Assembly (NCBI GenBank): GCA_021773115.1 | Contig: JAJFKS010000025.1 | Coordinates: forward strand, 62,001-126,000 | From: Woeseiaceae bacterium | Lineage (GTDB): Bacteria; Pseudomonadota; Gammaproteobacteria; Steroidobacterales; Woeseiaceae | Length of the DNA stretch: 64,000 nt | Reading direction: 5' to 3' | In this document: positions 32,961-41,720 of the stretch, piece by piece | How positions within the stretch are numbered: the stretch's first letter is position 1 | Layout of the letters: every line of letters starts with the position of its first letter | Notes under the pieces: generated by a model | The model's input: the letters and a program-made list of their open reading frames with translations, nothing else | Told to the model about the DNA's origin: nothing | Databases searched by the model: none | Made by a program: the position numbers and the translations under genes

Positions 32961-35759
32961 ATGAGGTTGATCTCGACATCTGATTGTTGTAACGCCGAAC
33001 CTGCCGCGATCGGCCGAATGCTCAGGCTGCTTGCGACGGTGCTCCTTGCAATGGGACTTTCGCCGCTGGCGCAGGGCAACGAGGATAGCCCGGAATTGCT
33101 GACGCGTATCGAGTTTAACGAGTTCGGCGAACTGGGTTCGTCCGGACCGGATGCAGGTCCCGGGATCGCCGGCGCCTATGTAGGCGTGCAGAACGGCGGG
33201 CTTATCGTCGCCGGTGGAGGGAGTGGTACAGGCTCTCCTGGGCAGGAGAGCCGAGATTTCGGTACGAGACGGAATATTCACGACGAAGTATGGGTCGCTA
33301 CACGAGTTGACGGCAAGATCTCCACAGACGAGCGTCAGCTCAGTTGGCATGACACAGGACTGAGGCTGCCGGGCAAGAGGGCATTCGGCGCATTCGCTAA
33401 CCACGAATTGGGACTGATTGCAGTCGGGGGTAGCGATGGTACAGACGCCCGGAATGAAAGTTTTCTGATTCGATGGGACAGCCAGTCGAAGGCGGCGAGC
33501 CTGCTCGAATTGCCGGAATTGCCGAAGGCCGCCATGAATGGCGGTGCGGCGGTTATCGGCGACAGTCTATACGTCGTGGTAGGCAGCAATGCTGGCGGCT
33601 CGAGTCACGACTTCTTTAGATTCGACCTCGGCCGCATTCAAACTGACGCATTCGGTGAGCCTGTTGCTGATGGCAGGTTGGCAAGGATCACCGAGCAGCT
33701 GGACGAGCAGGGGAGAGTTGTCGGCCCCTGGGAGCAACTGCCGGCCCTGCCAATTCCTGACGGACAAACGCGTGGCAACGTCTCCATGACGGTGGCCGCC
33801 CAGAACAACGGAATCGGTGACCGGCTGTTCGTTATCATGCCGACTTCAGCCGCTCCTGGCGCAGGCGGCGACCGGGCTGGTTCGAGTAAACGGGGCAGTG
33901 TCTGGTCTTATGACCCGGTAGCCAACGCGTGGACCCGGAAAGCCGATGTGCCCTTGGTCGGCGCAGGTGTCAGTGGATTTGTCGGTAGCGCACTGGGGCA
34001 GTCTCATATCCTGGTCTTTGCGGATGCAGTATCCGGTGAGCAGCGCGTCGCCCGTTCCTACAACACCGTGACCAATACCTGGACGGACTACGCCGAGGTA
34101 TATGCGGGTCCTGGGACACAAACGACCACCGGGGCCGATTCGCTCGTTCTCCAGGCAGTAACAGCGTTCGTCAAATGGGACGGCGATTTCCTGCTACTGG
34201 GTAACGGGGTTCGGGCAGGCGTTCCGGTTGCCGGTATCTGGCAGTTCGACGTGAAGAGTCCGGTTTCACACTTCGGTTGGCAGAACATGACTGTGTTGAT
34301 CGTATACCTGTTGTCGATGGTGGTGGTCGGTGTCTATTTTGCGCGGAAGAACAGTGACACAGACGACTATTTCCGAGGCGGACAGAACATTCCGTGGTGG
34401 GCGGCAGGTTGTTCCATCTACGCTACCATGCTGAGTTCCTTGACCTACCTCGCACTTCCGGCACTCGTTTACCAGACAGACTGGCTCTTGTATATCGGTA
34501 TTCTGACCGTGTTGATGGTTGCGCCGATTATCGTGCATCTCATCATGCCGTTCTTCCGAAACATCGATGCGACCAGTGCGTATGAGTACCTTTCCAAGCG
34601 ATTCAATATGCCCGTAAGGCTGTTTGCCAGTGCGCTGTTCATCTGCTTCCAGATCGGGAGAATGGGAATTGTGATGGCACTAACGGCGCTCGCGCTGGCA
34701 GCCGTCACCCCTCTCGACGCATGGCAATCGGTACTTCTTATGGGCGTGCTATCGATGATCTACAGCGCGATGGGCGGAATTGAAGCCGTGGTTTGGACAG
34801 ATACTATCCAAGTCTTCGTGCTTACCCTTGGTGCACTGCTATGTTTCGGCTTCATTATCAGCGGAATAGACGGCGGCTTGTCGGGATTCTTCAGTGCCGG
34901 CATTGCGGATAACAAGTTCCGGCTGCTGGATCTCGACTTCAGCGCCAGTAGTATAACGTCGCTTTCTATCTGGGTTATTGTCCTGGGCGGCATCGGCCAG
35001 AACATGTCGAGCTATTCAGCGGATCAGGCAGTGGTTCAGCGTTACATGACCACCAAGAGTACCAAGGCAGCCGCATCCTCGATCTGGACGAACGCGATCG
35101 TCACGGTGCCGGGCGTTCTGATGTTCTTCTTTATTGGAACCGGGCTTTATGCGTTCTACCAGTCTAACCCGGCCAAGCTGGATCCGAACCTGCAGATCGA
35201 CCAGATTTTTCCTGCTTTTGTTGGCGCCGAGCTCCCCATCGGTCTTGCGGGACTGATTGTGGCTGGAATCTTTGCCGCCGCACAATCCACGGTGTCGTCC
35301 GGGATGAATTCGACCGCGACCGCTTTGGTCACTGACTTTCTGCGACCCTTTAGAGTCTGCCAGAGCGATCGCAGCTACCTGAAGGCGGCGAGAATATTGA
35401 CGGTCGTGATGGGCGTGCTGGGTACCGCAGTTGGTCTGATGTTTATCAGTCCGGAGATTCGCTCGCTCATGGCCGAGTACTTCAAAGTGATCGGTATGTT
35501 CATGGGTGCATTAGCTGGGCTGTTTATTCTCGGCATCACAACGCAGAGAGCAACAGGCGCTGGCGCACTCGTCGGAATGGTCTGCGGGGCTGGCATCAAT
35601 ATCGTGGTGTGGTTGATGGAGTGGGCCAACGGCTACCTTTTTGCGACCATTGGTATAGCTTGCAGTATTGGCATTGGATACCTGGCGAGCTTGCTGTTGC
35701 CCGCCGATAAGCGGGATATTGACGGGTTGACCATCTATACACTGCAACGCAATCCGTAA
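32961..35759 (+). CDS. Fusion of periplasmic kelch (NanM-like mutarotase) domain and SSS transporter
   Basis: 932 residues. A signal peptide (LLATVLLAMGLSPLAQG) precedes a kelch-type beta-propeller to about residue 435, with repeats such as LIAVGGSDGTDAR, LYVVVGSNAGGSS and LLLGNGVRAGVPVAGIWQF, resembling sialate mutarotases. From about residue 437 there are the hydrophobic segments of a sodium:solute symporter (DDYFRGGQNIPWWAAG, LAGLIVAGIFAAAQSTVSSGMNS). The propeller would sit in the periplasm beside the transport pore and could present the correct anomer. Neighbours are a NanA-like aldolase and a lactonase. Confidence 0.87.
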   Translation: MRLISTSDCCNAEPAAIGRMLRLLATVLLAMGLSPLAQGNEDSPELLTRIEFNEFGELGSSGPDAGPGIAGAYVGVQNGGLIVAGGGSGTGSPGQESRDFGTRRNIHDEVWVATRVDGKISTDERQLSWHDTGLRLPGKRAFGAFANHELGLIAVGGSDGTDARNESFLIRWDSQSKAASLLELPELPKAAMNGGAAVIGDSLYVVVGSNAGGSSHDFFRFDLGRIQTDAFGEPVADGRLARITEQLDEQGRVVGPWEQLPALPIPDGQTRGNVSMTVAAQNNGIGDRLFVIMPTSAAPGAGGDRAGSSKRGSVWSYDPVANAWTRKADVPLVGAGVSGFVGSALGQSHILVFADAVSGEQRVARSYNTVTNTWTDYAEVYAGPGTQTTTGADSLVLQAVTAFVKWDGDFLLLGNGVRAGVPVAGIWQFDVKSPVSHFGWQNMTVLIVYLLSMVVVGVYFARKNSDTDDYFRGGQNIPWWAAGCSIYATMLSSLTYLALPALVYQTDWLLYIGILTVLMVAPIIVHLIMPFFRNIDATSAYEYLSKRFNMPVRLFASALFICFQIGRMGIVMALTALALAAVTPLDAWQSVLLMGVLSMIYSAMGGIEAVVWTDTIQVFVLTLGALLCFGFIISGIDGGLSGFFSAGIADNKFRLLDLDFSASSITSLSIWVIVLGGIGQNMSSYSADQAVVQRYMTTKSTKAAASSIWTNAIVTVPGVLMFFFIGTGLYAFYQSNPAKLDPNLQIDQIFPAFVGAELPIGLAGLIVAGIFAAAQSTVSSGMNSTATALVTDFLRPFRVCQSDRSYLKAARILTVVMGVLGTAVGLMFISPEIRSLMAEYFKVIGMFMGALAGLFILGITTQRATGAGALVGMVCGAGINIVVWLMEWANGYLFATIGIACSIGIGYLASLLLPADKRDIDGLTIYTLQRNP

Positions 35760-35778
35760 AGGGCGGGCGGCAACCGCA

Positions 35779-36879
35779 ATGAAAGCAAGGGCAGTTGCAA
35801 ACGACTCATACAATCCCGACATGCTCGTTTTCTGTACTTCGTTCCCCAATGGGCCCGGGGGTGCCATTCATGGTTTTCGCCTTGACCCCAACAACGGTCG
35901 ACTGACTGCGGTTCACTGCACCGGCGACATTGAAAACCCTTTCTTCCTGACCCTGTCTCCGTGTGGCAGTGTACTCTACTCGGTGCACGCGCCGGGGACA
36001 TTTTCCGGGCCGGATTACAGTCAGATTGCTGCGTACCGGCTCGAGGGCCCAGACGGGGTCCCGCGCCTTCTCAAGCGGCAATCAACGCACGGGTCGGGAG
36101 CCTGCTATCTGAGCATTGCCGCAACGGGTAAGACTATCCTGTCGGCGAACTACTCCAGCAGCTCGGTAGCATCGTTCCCGCTTGGTGATGATGGCTCACC
36201 CGGCGCCGCTGTATCCGTAATCGGGCAAGCTCATTCAAGTAATGACCTTGATCGAGAGCAGCGGTCGCATCCTCATTGCATTGTGTCCAGTGCGGACGGC
36301 CGTTATGTGATCATCGCGGACCTGGGCCTTGACCTGGTTCAATCCCGCCCATTTGATTCCGCGACCCATCGACTGGCGTCTCCTGATTCTCCTGGTATCG
36401 CGCTGCAGCCGGGTTCCGGTCCGCGCCACCTGGTGTTTTCTACCGATGGCGGGCGCCTCTACGTTGTCAATGAACTGAGTTCAACCATCACTATGCTCGA
36501 CTTTGACAAGCAGACCGGGCTTATGCGCGAGCGGCTTACATGCTCGACACTCCCCGATGGGTTCGACGGTGAGAACGCGGCCGCGGATATCGTGCTAACG
36601 ACGGACGGGCGTTTCATGTACGCCTGCAATCGCGGCCACGATAGTATCGCGGCCTACTGTTTCGGTGATGACGGGGTACCCGGTTGCGTCGAGATTACGT
36701 CGAGTTGTGGCGCTTCACCGCATAGCCTCGCGATATCGCCGTGCGGTTCGTTCCTGCTCTGTGCTAACTCAGACGACGGGTGCATAGTGGTTTTTCGGAT
36801 CGATTCCGTGAGCGGAGAGCTATCGATGATCGGTCAGCCCACCGCTGTACCGTTTCCTTCATGCCTGGCGATCCGCTGA
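35779..36879 (+). CDS. Lactonase, 7-bladed beta-propeller (YbhE/6-phosphogluconolactonase-like)
   Basis: 366 residues from ATG 35779; ATG 35821 is an alternative nearer the conserved start. The repeats NPFFLTLSPCGSVLYSVHAPG, PHCIVSSADGRYVIIADLGLD, GSGPRHLVFSTDGGRLYVVNEL and PHSLAISPCGSFLLCANSDDG are the blades of the lactonase family that includes E. coli Pgl and muconate-lactonizing relatives. It probably hydrolyses a sugar lactone to the aldonic acid in the cytoplasm. It is 19 bases after the transporter and in line with the SDR, so it is part of the same unit. Confidence 0.87.
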   Translation: MKARAVANDSYNPDMLVFCTSFPNGPGGAIHGFRLDPNNGRLTAVHCTGDIENPFFLTLSPCGSVLYSVHAPGTFSGPDYSQIAAYRLEGPDGVPRLLKRQSTHGSGACYLSIAATGKTILSANYSSSSVASFPLGDDGSPGAAVSVIGQAHSSNDLDREQRSHPHCIVSSADGRYVIIADLGLDLVQSRPFDSATHRLASPDSPGIALQPGSGPRHLVFSTDGGRLYVVNELSSTITMLDFDKQTGLMRERLTCSTLPDGFDGENAAADIVLTTDGRFMYACNRGHDSIAAYCFGDDGVPGCVEITSSCGASPHSLAISPCGSFLLCANSDDGCIVVFRIDSVSGELSMIGQPTAVPFPSCLAIR

Positions 36880-36928
36880 CACGCGCGCTGACGGGTGTTA
36901 CATCTATATCAAATCTTGGAGCAAGCAG

Positions 36929-37702
36929 ATGAATTTGTTCGATCTCAAGGGAAAGACCGTCCTGATCACGGGAGGCTATGGTTACCTGGGGGGTGCCATG
37001 GCTCTGGGCCTGTCCCATTACCAGGCTAATGTGTGTGTCCTTGCACGCTCTGAAAGCAAATTCAGGGAGGCGTTCGGGAGCGACGCGGGTCGATTGCACT
37101 TCATCCCTTGCGATATCGCGAATTCAACTAGCATCAAATCGGCAGTGATCACAGCCGCGGAGGCGCATGGTTCGATTGACGTTCTTATCAATAACGCCAT
37201 GTATTGTCGTGGCAATGACCCCTTGGGCATCAGCGACGACGACTGGGCTTTCAGCGTCGACGGAGTAGTTAGCAGCGTGTATCGCTGTATTCGTGAGGCG
37301 GCACCAATCATGCAGAAGCAGGCGAGTGGCAGCATTATCAATGTCGCGTCGATGTACGGCATCGTAGCACCTGATTTCGCGGCCTATGAAAACGCACCAG
37401 AATCTCTGAATCCGCCACACTACGGAGCAGGAAAAGCGGCGGTCATTCAATTGACGAAATACTACGCGCAATTGCTTGGTCCACAAAACGTCAGAGTCAA
37501 CAGCATTTCACCGGGGCCGTTTCCGAATCTTGACACACAAAGAAACCAGGATTTTGTGAGCGCTCTCAAGGAACGAACCAGCCTCCGCAGAATCGGGCGG
37601 CCGGAAGAATTAATTGGTGCCGCAGTTTACCTGGCGTCACATGCGTCATCCTACGTGACGGGGCAAAACCTGGTCGTTGATGGCGGCTGGACTGCTACCT
37701 GA
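36929..37702 (+). CDS. Short-chain dehydrogenase/reductase (SDR) 1
   Basis: 257 residues with the classical SDR layout: the cofactor loop (normally TGxxxGIG) as TGGYGYLGGAMA, the NNA motif (INNAMYCRG), and the catalytic Ser/Tyr/Lys with Tyr in HYGAGKAAV. The C-terminal ASYVTGQNLVVDGG is standard. Homologous sequences of this type oxidise sugars or sugar acids with NAD(P). It is the last gene before the LacI regulator and lies 49 bases after the lactonase, so a lactone-forming sugar dehydrogenase role is attractive; the direction of the reaction is not known. Confidence 0.88.
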   Translation: MNLFDLKGKTVLITGGYGYLGGAMALGLSHYQANVCVLARSESKFREAFGSDAGRLHFIPCDIANSTSIKSAVITAAEAHGSIDVLINNAMYCRGNDPLGISDDDWAFSVDGVVSSVYRCIREAAPIMQKQASGSIINVASMYGIVAPDFAAYENAPESLNPPHYGAGKAAVIQLTKYYAQLLGPQNVRVNSISPGPFPNLDTQRNQDFVSALKERTSLRRIGRPEELIGAAVYLASHASSYVTGQNLVVDGGWTAT

Positions 37703-37890
37703 CGCGGCAATAGCCGAATATTAATCTAAAGCGGACAAGCCTTGTTGACTACCGGGCACTCGACTGGCGGGCGTACGAATTGCGGTGCTCGATGTGTATA
37801 ATCCAGTGGCTGTGAATAATGAAAAATAAATGAACGCGCTGGGCAAGACTATTGCTCGCTAGGCGCCAAACCAAAGGTCGAACACGTCGT

Positions 37891-38937
37891 ATGGTAAAGA
37901 AGAGGGTGAGTTCAAGAAGAAACCGGCGGGTCACTCTTCGTGATATCGCGGAGGCCACGAACGTTTCGGTTATGAGCGTCTCCAACGTCGTCAACGGCAA
38001 ATCTCAGTTTGTCAGCCGTGCGACACGCCTGAAAGTAGAGGCGGCGATCAAAAAGCTGAAATACGTACCGAGTGCAACCAGCCGGAAACTGCGAAGTAGT
38101 CAAGAGTTTTCCATCGGCATGATTATCATGGACGAGGCGCCGGTATTTCTCGCCGATCCGTTCATCTGCCTGCTCGTGGCTGGCCTGAGCAATCATCTCA
38201 GTTCGAATAACTACTCCTTGACGATACAAGGAGTGCGCCCCGAGAGCTTCAAGCAAGCCTCATTGTTTTCGGTAGCCGGCACGGACGCTTTGTGTGCCAT
38301 TTTGTGCGGGTCCGAAGCAGATAGGCGCAAGAACGTCGAATTCATGATGGGCAGGCACCAACCGGTGGTGCTCTTCCAGGACAAACTGAATATCAAAGCG
38401 AGTGGAATCGCGATGGTCAGTCAGGATGACGAGAAAGGCGGCCATAGTATAACGTCTCACGTCATTTCACGTGGCGCGAAGAGATTGCTATTCGTCAGGC
38501 CGTTGGTGCAATGGCCGGCCATCGAGAAGCGCTTGAAGGGCGTTAAGAAGGCTATCGCACGGAAAAAAGGGGTGACACTCGATATCCTCAAATGCGAAGA
38601 GTCGACATTTGAGAAGACGCAGGAAGCACTTGCCGAATATCTCGCTGACGCTGAGGTCCCGGATGCCATTCTTGGTGGGACAGATGCGATGGGTATTGCG
38701 GCGATGCGCTATTGTCAGGATCAGGACTTCGACGTCCCTGGCGAAATCATGGTTACCGGTTTTAATGGCTTTTCTGCGAGTAATTTTTCGACCCCCTCAT
38801 TAACCACCATTATTTCACCGGCTTACGAAATGGGGCAGTTGGCGGGCCAGCTTATCCTCGATCGGTTGCGGACCGGTCGTTTTTCGGCACGCAATACATT
38901 GCTTCCGGTGTCATTCAAGCAGGGTGGATCCGCGTAG
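37891..38937 (+). CDS. LacI-family transcriptional regulator, probable master regulator of the island
   Basis: 348 residues from ATG 37891 (an upstream in-frame TTG at 37852 is less likely). The helix-turn-helix VTLRDIAEATNVSVMSVSNVVNG occupies residues 14-36, in three parts: VTLRDIAEAT, NVSVMSV and SNVVNG. A hinge helix with SRKLRS contains Leu67, which in LacI proteins wedges into a central CG step. A periplasmic-binding-like effector domain follows (ILGGTDAMGIAAM, MVTGFNGFSASNF, LTTIISPAYEMGQLA). It is the only DNA-binding regulator within the island and the repeated 12-mer operators have a central CG, so I infer it binds them. No such site lies before its own gene, though a TATAAT occurs at 37797-37802. 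Confidence 0.85.
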   Translation: MVKKRVSSRRNRRVTLRDIAEATNVSVMSVSNVVNGKSQFVSRATRLKVEAAIKKLKYVPSATSRKLRSSQEFSIGMIIMDEAPVFLADPFICLLVAGLSNHLSSNNYSLTIQGVRPESFKQASLFSVAGTDALCAILCGSEADRRKNVEFMMGRHQPVVLFQDKLNIKASGIAMVSQDDEKGGHSITSHVISRGAKRLLFVRPLVQWPAIEKRLKGVKKAIARKKGVTLDILKCEESTFEKTQEALAEYLADAEVPDAILGGTDAMGIAAMRYCQDQDFDVPGEIMVTGFNGFSASNFSTPSLTTIISPAYEMGQLAGQLILDRLRTGRFSARNTLLPVSFKQGGSA

Positions 38938-39018
38938 GGCGGGAGTTTTTCCGTCTCATTTTGCAAACCGCCGCCAGAAAACGCGCCGCAATCTATTCTC
39001 CGTTGTCGATGTGTGTCG

Positions 39019-39047
39019 TTGACAGTATGTAACGTTAAAGTTATATT
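39019..39047 (+). promoter_or_regulatory. Promoter with operator in the spacer, ceramidase-like gene D
   Basis: TTGACA (39019-39024) and TATATT (39042-39047) are 17 bp apart with TGTAACGTTAAA at 39028-39039. This is the closest match to consensus sigma-70 among the regulated promoters of the island. Confidence 0.87.
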
Positions 39048-39081
39048 TGGTTTTTAAGACCGACACCATTCCGGAGTTCTC

Positions 39082-40632
39082 ATGACCGACAAAGACAGAC
39101 GCGCGTTCCTGCAAAAATCACTTGCCGCAGGCACCGTTGCCGCATCGGGCGTTTCCCTCGGCAACATTGCGTATGGCATGAGCGGGCACGGGCAACTGGA
39201 AGTAGCCGCAATTCGTTTCGGTACCATGGCTGACGTCGGTGATGCCGGTGCGAGCAAGCTCGGCAACAAGGTTCTGGAAGTGGCCGGTCCGCTGAAGACG
39301 ACAATCATGCTACTCAGGGAAGGGAACCAGGAGGTCTGCATTATCTGCATCGATTTCCTGCTGAGCCGGCCGCTGGCATACTTCAAGAAAATTGTTTCGC
39401 AGGAACTCGGAATTGCCGCGGGTAACGTAGTGATGTTTTCTTCGCACAATCACAGCGATGCCCCAACTGGCGGATTTACCGGGGTGAATGACCAGGATTA
39501 CCGCGACAGGTTGATTTCGTCGGAAGAGTCACCGCTGACGCCTTTCGGCGAGCGGCTGTTCAAAGAACTCAGAGATTCGGCGCGTCGCTTGCGCAGGATG
39601 CTGGAGCCGGTGAGCGTCTGGTATGCCGAAGGTAGCGAAGGCCGCATAACGTACAACCGCAAAGGCCGTCGCGCTGACGGCTCGACGTACTTCATGCGAG
39701 AAGAAGACCGTGGTCTTGTCGGTGACGATTACAATGGCGATATTGACCGCCAGGCGCCGGTCGTGGTCTTCAAAAACAAGCACAACAAGCCAGTTGCCGC
39801 CCTCGTGCAGTTTACAGGGCACCCGGTGACCAGCTACAAGCCGGAGGCACCGGTCGTATTCGGCGAATGGTCGCAAACCGCGACGGATATCGTCGGCAGG
39901 GAGTTGGCCGAGGGTGGCGAGCCGATTCCCGTCGGTTTTCTGCAGGGGTGTGCCGGCGATGTGAATTCAAAAGAAATGTTCAGCGGTGGCGTGGAACGCT
40001 CGCGCCTGTTCGGCAAGATGCTCGGCGAGAGCTACGTCAAGGCGCTGAACGATCTGCAGCCATCAGCTCGTAGTGGTTTGATGTATGCTGCGGAAGCCGT
40101 TCCGGTGCCGTGCGGTCCGCTGCCGGACGTGCGCACACTACAACTGGAAATCGACGAGATGAATGACTTCATTCGGCGCGCCGACGCGGGAGATCAGAAA
40201 ACGCTCAGTTGCGTTGGGCTGAACTTCCCGCACGCATTGTCACCCGAGTACCGCGGCGCACTGGTCAAGTCGGTGCTGCCATGGAGCGAGTGGGCGCTGG
40301 ATATTCGCAAGACAGGCCGTGAAGACACCATCATGAAGGCACTCGATCTGCCAATCTACGTAATAGGACTGGGCGATGTAGGCATTGTGGGCCTGCAATG
40401 TGAACCGTTCCAGGGCATTGGCCGGAGGCTGCGCGAACTTTCACCCCTCCCGCTGACTATTCCGTGCGGATACGCCAATGGCTCGCACGGTTACGTTACA
40501 GACTCTGCCAATACGGGCGACCTCGAATACATGAGTTCGTACTACCGCTACACCCGATTCCGGCCGCAGTTCGCGCGGCCGGCCGGCGACGTGCTGGCGG
40601 ATCGAGGTGCACAAATTCTCGCGAAAGGATAG
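39082..40632 (+). CDS. Tat-exported neutral/alkaline ceramidase-superfamily hydrolase (paralog D)
   Basis: 516 residues from ATG 39082. Twin-arginine signal KDRRAFLQKS then a hydrophobic region to GNIAYG. It carries the same motifs as B and C: SSHNHSDAPTGG (with Asp in place of the Gly after HS found in B and C), FTGHPVTSYKPE, LQGCAGDVNSKEMF, GYVTDSANTGDLEYMS (Leu where the others have Arg). It leads the operon D-aldolase-amidohydrolase-CBM9. The alterations around the metal motif and near the C-terminus suggest divergence in specificity among the paralogs. Confidence 0.82.
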   Translation: MTDKDRRAFLQKSLAAGTVAASGVSLGNIAYGMSGHGQLEVAAIRFGTMADVGDAGASKLGNKVLEVAGPLKTTIMLLREGNQEVCIICIDFLLSRPLAYFKKIVSQELGIAAGNVVMFSSHNHSDAPTGGFTGVNDQDYRDRLISSEESPLTPFGERLFKELRDSARRLRRMLEPVSVWYAEGSEGRITYNRKGRRADGSTYFMREEDRGLVGDDYNGDIDRQAPVVVFKNKHNKPVAALVQFTGHPVTSYKPEAPVVFGEWSQTATDIVGRELAEGGEPIPVGFLQGCAGDVNSKEMFSGGVERSRLFGKMLGESYVKALNDLQPSARSGLMYAAEAVPVPCGPLPDVRTLQLEIDEMNDFIRRADAGDQKTLSCVGLNFPHALSPEYRGALVKSVLPWSEWALDIRKTGREDTIMKALDLPIYVIGLGDVGIVGLQCEPFQGIGRRLRELSPLPLTIPCGYANGSHGYVTDSANTGDLEYMSSYYRYTRFRPQFARPAGDVLADRGAQILAKG

Positions 40633-40686
40633 CGGCAGGCAGGGCGGAGTTCGCCGGAATGCTACGCCGTGATGGAGGGAACAAGC

Positions 40687-41700
40687 ATGCGGGAAATGCA
40701 CGGTTACCTAGCGGGCGTTCCATTGCCCTGGGACGATCACGGTGTCTTGCTTCAGGGCCAGTTTCGTAATGTGATTGAAGCGCTGTTGGACGACGGCTGT
40801 GACGGGCTATACCTTTTCGGTACCAGCGGCGAAGGCTATGCGGTGTCCGACGAGGAGTTCGGGCGGATTGTCGAGATCTTTGTGAACGCGACGACGGATG
40901 CTGGTATTTTTCGCCAGGTCGGCTGCTTTGGGCTGAGTTCCAGCCAGGTGGTGCGCCGCTGTGCGGTTGCGTCTGAGCTGGGCGCGGACAGCGTGCAGAT
41001 AACGCTGCCATTCTGGAAAGAGCTGAATGACTTTGAGCTCAGGATGTACTTTGAGGACGTCTGCGGCGAGCTCGAGAATATTCCGTTCCTGTTCTACAAC
41101 AACCCGAGAAACAAGCGGCGGCTAAATGGCAAGGAGCTTGAGGCGCTATCGTCAGCGACGCCGAACCTTCGCGCGGTCAAGACGGGCTCGGGGGCGTGGC
41201 TCGAGTTCTACGAACTGGTCGTGGAGTCACCGTCGTTGCAGCATTTCGTTACCGAGCCGGCATTTCCGTTTTGTCACGGTGTAGCCAGTGTTGGTCTGAT
41301 TCCTTCGTCCAATTACGCCAACCCCGGGAAATGCCGTGCATACTACAAGGCCGTGACCGAGGGTGATCACAAGCTCGCGCAGCTCCTTCATGCCGAGATC
41401 GTTGCTTTCTTTCACGCCACCGCCGTCCCTCTCTTGCGCAAAGGGTATGTCGACGGCGCGGTAGACAAGGCGTACGCCCGGATTCGTGGCATGGAGATGT
41501 CACTGGAAATGAAATCGCCGTACGCTGCGCTGAGCGACGAGGACTTTAGCTGGCTCAAGGAAACTGTTTTGCAAACCGGCTTCTTGGAACCGACTGGTTC
41601 CTGGTCTGGCGCTGAGCAAGAAACAACAGGTAGGACTGCGGCGAGACAGCCCGGATACCTGTCACCAATACGGTCCGGTTTGGACATGGAAACCCAATAA
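40687..41700 (+). CDS. DapA/NAL-family aldolase (2)
   Basis: 337 residues from ATG 40687 behind GATGGAGGG. A class I aldolase TIM barrel: GLYLFGTSGEGYAVS, the tyrosine in FLFYNNPRNK and Schiff-base lysine in LRAVKTGSG. It is distantly related to the aldolase at 31923, having a GTSGEGY rather than GGSSGEGF signature and a longer C-terminus. It lies 54 bases after paralog D. The presence of two different aldolases in one regulon suggests two keto-deoxy acids, or one aldolase and one hydratase/dehydratase activity. Confidence 0.85.
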   Translation: MREMHGYLAGVPLPWDDHGVLLQGQFRNVIEALLDDGCDGLYLFGTSGEGYAVSDEEFGRIVEIFVNATTDAGIFRQVGCFGLSSSQVVRRCAVASELGADSVQITLPFWKELNDFELRMYFEDVCGELENIPFLFYNNPRNKRRLNGKELEALSSATPNLRAVKTGSGAWLEFYELVVESPSLQHFVTEPAFPFCHGVASVGLIPSSNYANPGKCRAYYKAVTEGDHKLAQLLHAEIVAFFHATAVPLLRKGYVDGAVDKAYARIRGMEMSLEMKSPYAALSDEDFSWLKETVLQTGFLEPTGSWSGAEQETTGRTAARQPGYLSPIRSGLDMETQ

Positions 41701-41720
41701 TTGAAGCTCGGAGTAGAAAG

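Noticed and set aside
38448-38460. AACGTC sequence inside the LacI gene and similar partial motifs inside coding sequences
   Set aside because: They lack the full 12-mer symmetry and are not near promoter elements.
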